Shown: piece after piece, positions 6,636-9,638 of the stretch
Layout: each line of letters begins with the position of its first letter
Numbering within the stretch: position 1 is the stretch's first letter
From: Thiohalocapsa sp.
GTDB lineage: Bacteria > Pseudomonadota > Gammaproteobacteria > Chromatiales > Chromatiaceae
NCBI RefSeq assembly: GCF_019695415.1
Contig: NZ_JAIFKJ010000331.1
Span: 1-9,638, forward strand
DNA length: 9,638 nt
Reading direction: 5' to 3'
The notes under the pieces: generated by a model
What the model was told of the DNA's origin: nothing
The model's database searches: none
The model's input: only the letters and a program-made list of their open reading frames with translations
Translations under genes and position numbers: made by a program

Positions 6636-6660
6636 AATTCTGGCGTCCCCCAATTCTGGC
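6629..6660. repeat. two tandem 16-bp repeats at the right end of the inverted-repeat element
   Basis: GTCCCCGAATTCTGGC (6629-6644) is followed directly by GTCCCCCAATTCTGGC (6645-6660). The copies differ at one base. The first copy overlaps the right inverted end, which suggests the repeat is part of the same element family. Confidence 0.75.
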
Positions 6661-6675
6661 TCAGGCGGAGGAGTA

Positions 6676-8115
<1,440 letters not shown>

Positions 8116-8156
8116 CCGGGCGACCTCTTGGTGGGAGTCATCGACGGGGACTGCTG

Positions 8157-8588
8157 TCAGTGTGCCTCGCCCCGAACGCGCTTGACCATGTCCGGCTCCG
8201 GGCCGGCAACGCTACCAGCCGCTCCTGCGGCCTCGATGTCGAACAGGTCCACGAGCCCGACGAGCTCACCGTTGGCCTCGATCACCGGCAGGACCGGCTG
8301 CCGCAGCGCGCGCATCTGCTCACACACCTGCGCCACCGTGTCCTCAGGCCGGCAGGTCGGCGGGTCTGGGCGCATGACTGCGCGCACGGTGCGCCGATCC
8401 GGGTCCATCCGGCTGCCAACGCGGCGGGCTGTGGTTTCGAGTGCCGATAGGGTGCCGACGAGCCTGCCCCGGGCAATCACCGGTAACAGGGCGCAGTGGT
8501 GGCTTGCCATCTGCTTGGCGGCGCTCCGCAGGGTGGCTTCCGGGGTGGTGCTGGCTGGTCGTCGCTGCATGGTCTGGATGAGAGTCAC
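8157..8588 (-). CDS. two-CBS-domain protein
   Basis: The protein has 143 aa and two CBS repeats with little else: about 5-60 (STTPEATLRSAAKQMASHHC, then ALLPVIARGRLVGTLSALE) and about 68-125 (VRAVMRPDPPTCRPEDTVAQ, then QPVLPVIEANGELVGLVDL). CBS pairs form a Bateman module that binds adenosine nucleotides such as AMP, ATP or c-di-AMP and usually regulates a partner. The start is GTG at 8588, decided by a strong AGGAGG 5 nt upstream; the first ATG is six codons later. It is the promoter-proximal gene of a probable operon with the sigma-54 activator. It might therefore sense energy state for that regulator, but no partner is proven. A sigma-54-like element and a long hairpin lie upstream. Confidence 0.93.
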   Translation of the reverse strand: MTLIQTMQRRPASTTPEATLRSAAKQMASHHCALLPVIARGRLVGTLSALETTARRVGSRMDPDRRTVRAVMRPDPPTCRPEDTVAQVCEQMRALRQPVLPVIEANGELVGLVDLFDIEAAGAAGSVAGPEPDMVKRVRGEAH

Positions 8589-8616
8589 GTGGCCTCCTGT
8601 GGGTTGGCTCGGTCTG

Positions 8617-8672
8617 GGAGAGGCGCGGGCCTTGGCACAACAAGACAGTGTCGACTTGGGCCCCGCCTCTCC
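8617..8672 (-). promoter_or_regulatory. long stem-loop in predicted leader of the CBS gene
   Basis: Arm GGAGAGGCGCGGGCC (8617-8631) pairs with GGCCCCGCCTCTCC (8659-8672) through 14 base pairs with one bulged C, closing a 27-nt loop. It lies 28 nt upstream of the GTG start and inside the transcript predicted from the sigma-54-like site at 8705-8720. It could be an mRNA leader structure or a DNA operator. It does not overlap the ribosome site. Confidence 0.5.
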
Positions 8673-8704
8673 GCACGAATGGGCATGGCCTCTGCAGAAC
8701 GCGG

Positions 8705-8720
8705 TGCAAATAACACGCCG
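8705..8720 (-). promoter_or_regulatory. sigma-54 (-24/-12) promoter-like element for the CBS/activator operon
   Basis: On the minus strand the site is CGGCGTGTTATTTGCA. It matches 9 of 12 positions of TGGCACG-N4-TTGCW, with GG (8719-8718), GC (8707-8706) and a perfect TTGCA block. Transcription would begin near 8694, giving a leader of about 105 nt. The dyad at 8829-8856 lies about 135-160 bp upstream of that start, a usual enhancer distance. Confidence 0.5.
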
Positions 8721-8826
8721 GTATTGCGATCAGGCCCCGCGCAGGCTCACAACCGGGCGCGCTGCTGGGCAACGGCGTGACCGGGCGGACCGCGTCGCCG
8801 CTATGGGCACCGGCGAAAGGCCCGCC

Positions 8827-8982
8827 TAGGGAAGCGCCGATTTTTTGGCGCTTCCCGTGCGGGGCAGGACGCCCCGCCATTTTCGGCGACGCAAGTCGCT
8901 GAAAATGCAGGAGCCGGGAAACCGCGTTTTCGGGGTCTGTCTGATTTTTGGGCAGGATGCCCAATAAATCAGCATCTCCCTA
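8827..8982. mobile_element. 156-bp structured repeat-like element with imperfect inverted ends (TAGGGA...TCCCTA)
   Basis: The first 22 bp (8827-8848) and the reverse complement of the last 22 bp (8961-8982) agree at 17 positions: TAGGGA, then GC, GATTT and TTGG. TA at both extremes could be a target duplication, as in Tc1/mariner/IS630-type elements. The interior is a chain of hairpins: 8829-8856 (10-bp stem GGGAAGCGCC, loop GATTTTTT); 8859-8877 (7 bp, loop AGGAC); 8879-8906 (12 pairs including one G-T, loop GCAA); 8941-8972 (6 + 7 bp, loop AGGAT). No transposase or plausible protein is encoded. It could be a MITE, a REP-like repeat or a structured RNA gene. Confidence 0.55.
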
Positions 8983-9251
8983 AAGGTGCATATCCACCGC
9001 GCCTTCGGCCGATCACAGTCGCGATACGGCGCAGGTCGCCGAAATCGCAAGCGCAGTGGCCAGCGCCACCGCCCCTGCGACGAGCACCCGGGCGGAGCCG
9101 ACACCCGCCGCCGTGCACCGCTCACAACAAGCTATCCTTTAAACAGTGGACAACGACCCCGCTGCAGCGGATTCTCCGTCGCCGCAAATTTGAGGTGCCG
9201 CGATCCCAAGCCGCTGCAGGCGCCACGGGTCCTCACCGTACGGAGGTCATC
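8983..9251. other. non-coding upstream region of the small gene at 9252
   Basis: I see no supported gene here. A TATCCT at 9134-9139 could be a sigma-70 -10 box, but I find no convincing -35. A GG/GC pair near 9148-9162 is spaced 11 rather than 10 bases apart and so fails as a sigma-54 site. Confidence 0.4.
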
Positions 9252-9497
9252 ATGCTGCTCAAAGACCATGACACCGGCAAGCTCGTCGAAGTGCTCTCAC
9301 TCGGCGACCTCTACAGCCCTCGTCACGACCGCGTCGCCGGCCGCCTGCATTACGGCGAGGAGGCCCAGGACCCGGCCTACTTCGAGAAGACCAGGCTCCA
9401 CTTCGCCTCCGGTGAGCCGTTGCCGCGCTGCTGGACGGACCCACACTACCGTGATGCGGAGGTGGAAGCCGCCCATCACCACGGTCAGGTGGCTTGA
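9252..9497 (+). CDS. small conserved-looking protein of unknown function, 81 aa
   Basis: The start is ATG at 9252, chosen over a frame-compatible upstream start at 9195 because GGAGG lies 5 nt before it. The 81-aa product is soluble, with no signal peptide or membrane helix. It begins MLLKDHDTGKLVEVLSLGDL and contains GRLHYGEEAQDP, ASGEPLPRCWTDPHYRD and a histidine-rich tail (AAHHHGQV). I recall similar short proteins with 'LVEVL.L..L..P....V.GR...GEE.QDP......L.F.SGE.LP.CW.DP.YR' in gammaproteobacteria, sometimes labelled acetyltransferase, but the length is far too short for that fold. The single Cys next to His-rich and acidic residues might bind metal; this is speculation. Codon use and GC content resemble its neighbours. 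Confidence 0.75.
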   Translation: MLLKDHDTGKLVEVLSLGDLYSPRHDRVAGRLHYGEEAQDPAYFEKTRLHFASGEPLPRCWTDPHYRDAEVEAAHHHGQVA

Positions 9498-9544
9498 GCT
9501 GGAAGTCCGCTGCAAAGCCCCAAGGCGGTCCGGAGTCTTCCTAA

Positions 9545-9566
9545 AGGGGACCCCTGAGGGCGCCCT
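9545..9566. repeat. two adjacent short palindromes after the small gene
   Basis: AGGGG-a-CCCCT (9545-9555) and the perfect palindrome AGGGCGCCCT (9557-9566) lie one base apart, about 50 bp past the stop at 9497. No T-run follows. They may form stacked hairpins at the transcript end, or a regulator site for the promoter-like element at 9603. Confidence 0.35.
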
Positions 9567-9602
9567 GCGGTATACCCCGGTCTCGGCGCGCGCCGCACCG
9601 CC

Positions 9603-9618
9603 TTGCACGCCACTTGCA
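9603..9618 (+). promoter_or_regulatory. sigma-54-like promoter element reading out of the window
   Basis: TTGCACGCCACTTGCA equals TGGCACG-N4-TTGCW at 11 of 12 positions. The one miss is the first G of the normally near-invariant GG. If active, transcription would start near 9629 and serve a plus-strand gene beyond the window. Confidence 0.45.
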
Positions 9619-9638
9619 TACTGTGCCGTCATCCCTGA

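Noticed and set aside
8826..9125. 99-codon minus-strand open frame across the hairpin element
   Set aside because: It is a translation of repeat-like structured DNA, with no ribosome site and a basic low-information sequence.
9148..9162. Possible sigma-54 site before the 81-aa gene
   Set aside because: GG and GC are separated by 11 rather than 10 bases, and spacing is critical for RpoN.

Overview
The window looks like a chromosomal segment of a GC-rich gammaproteobacterium. Acidic proteins (the 98-aa protein, the RCK protein), a TrkH/RCK potassium system, sigma-54 regulation and a NapC-type cytochrome domain would fit a halophilic or haloalkaliphilic member of the Ectothiorhodospiraceae/Chromatiales. 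That placement is inference from protein style, not from a marker gene. No rRNA, tRNA, CRISPR array, transposase or phage gene was seen.

Layout. Left block, minus strand (positions 1491 down to 74): a YjbJ/CsbD-type small stress protein, a soluble histidine-kinase-like protein whose ATP-binding boxes are lost, and a 98-aa conserved hypothetical protein. A 531-bp divergent region without a convincing gene follows. Centre, plus strand: trkH, a single-RCK TrkA-type subunit and a di-heme fragment of the NapC/NirT family form a tightly overlapping cluster (2023-4482). Next come a six-helix DUF2189-type membrane protein (4736-5551) and a stand-alone LigD polymerase domain (5640-6509). Right block, minus strand: an NtrC-type sigma-54 activator with receiver (8115-6676), preceded by a two-CBS-domain protein (8588-8157) in the same probable operon. 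These genes converge on ligD across a repeat element with 15-bp inverted ends. The last gene (9252-9497, plus) is a small unknown protein.

How it may fit together. Sigma-54-like -24/-12 elements occur upstream of the CsbD gene, the DUF2189 gene and the CBS/activator operon, and at the right edge of the window. Weaker matches lie before trkH and the kinase-like gene. The window also encodes a complete sigma-54 activator with an intact GAFTGA loop. A reasonable hypothesis is a local RpoN-dependent stress or osmotic regulon (CsbD, K+ uptake, membrane protein, self-regulated activator). The degenerate kinase may act as a phosphotransfer partner. This is inference; the promoters are motif matches only.

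Non-coding structure is rich on the right. The 8827-8982 stretch has imperfect inverted ends starting TAGGGA and a chain of hairpins, two of them with CAGGAYG loops like CsrA-binding repeats. A 14-bp paired dyad lies in the predicted leader of the CBS gene.
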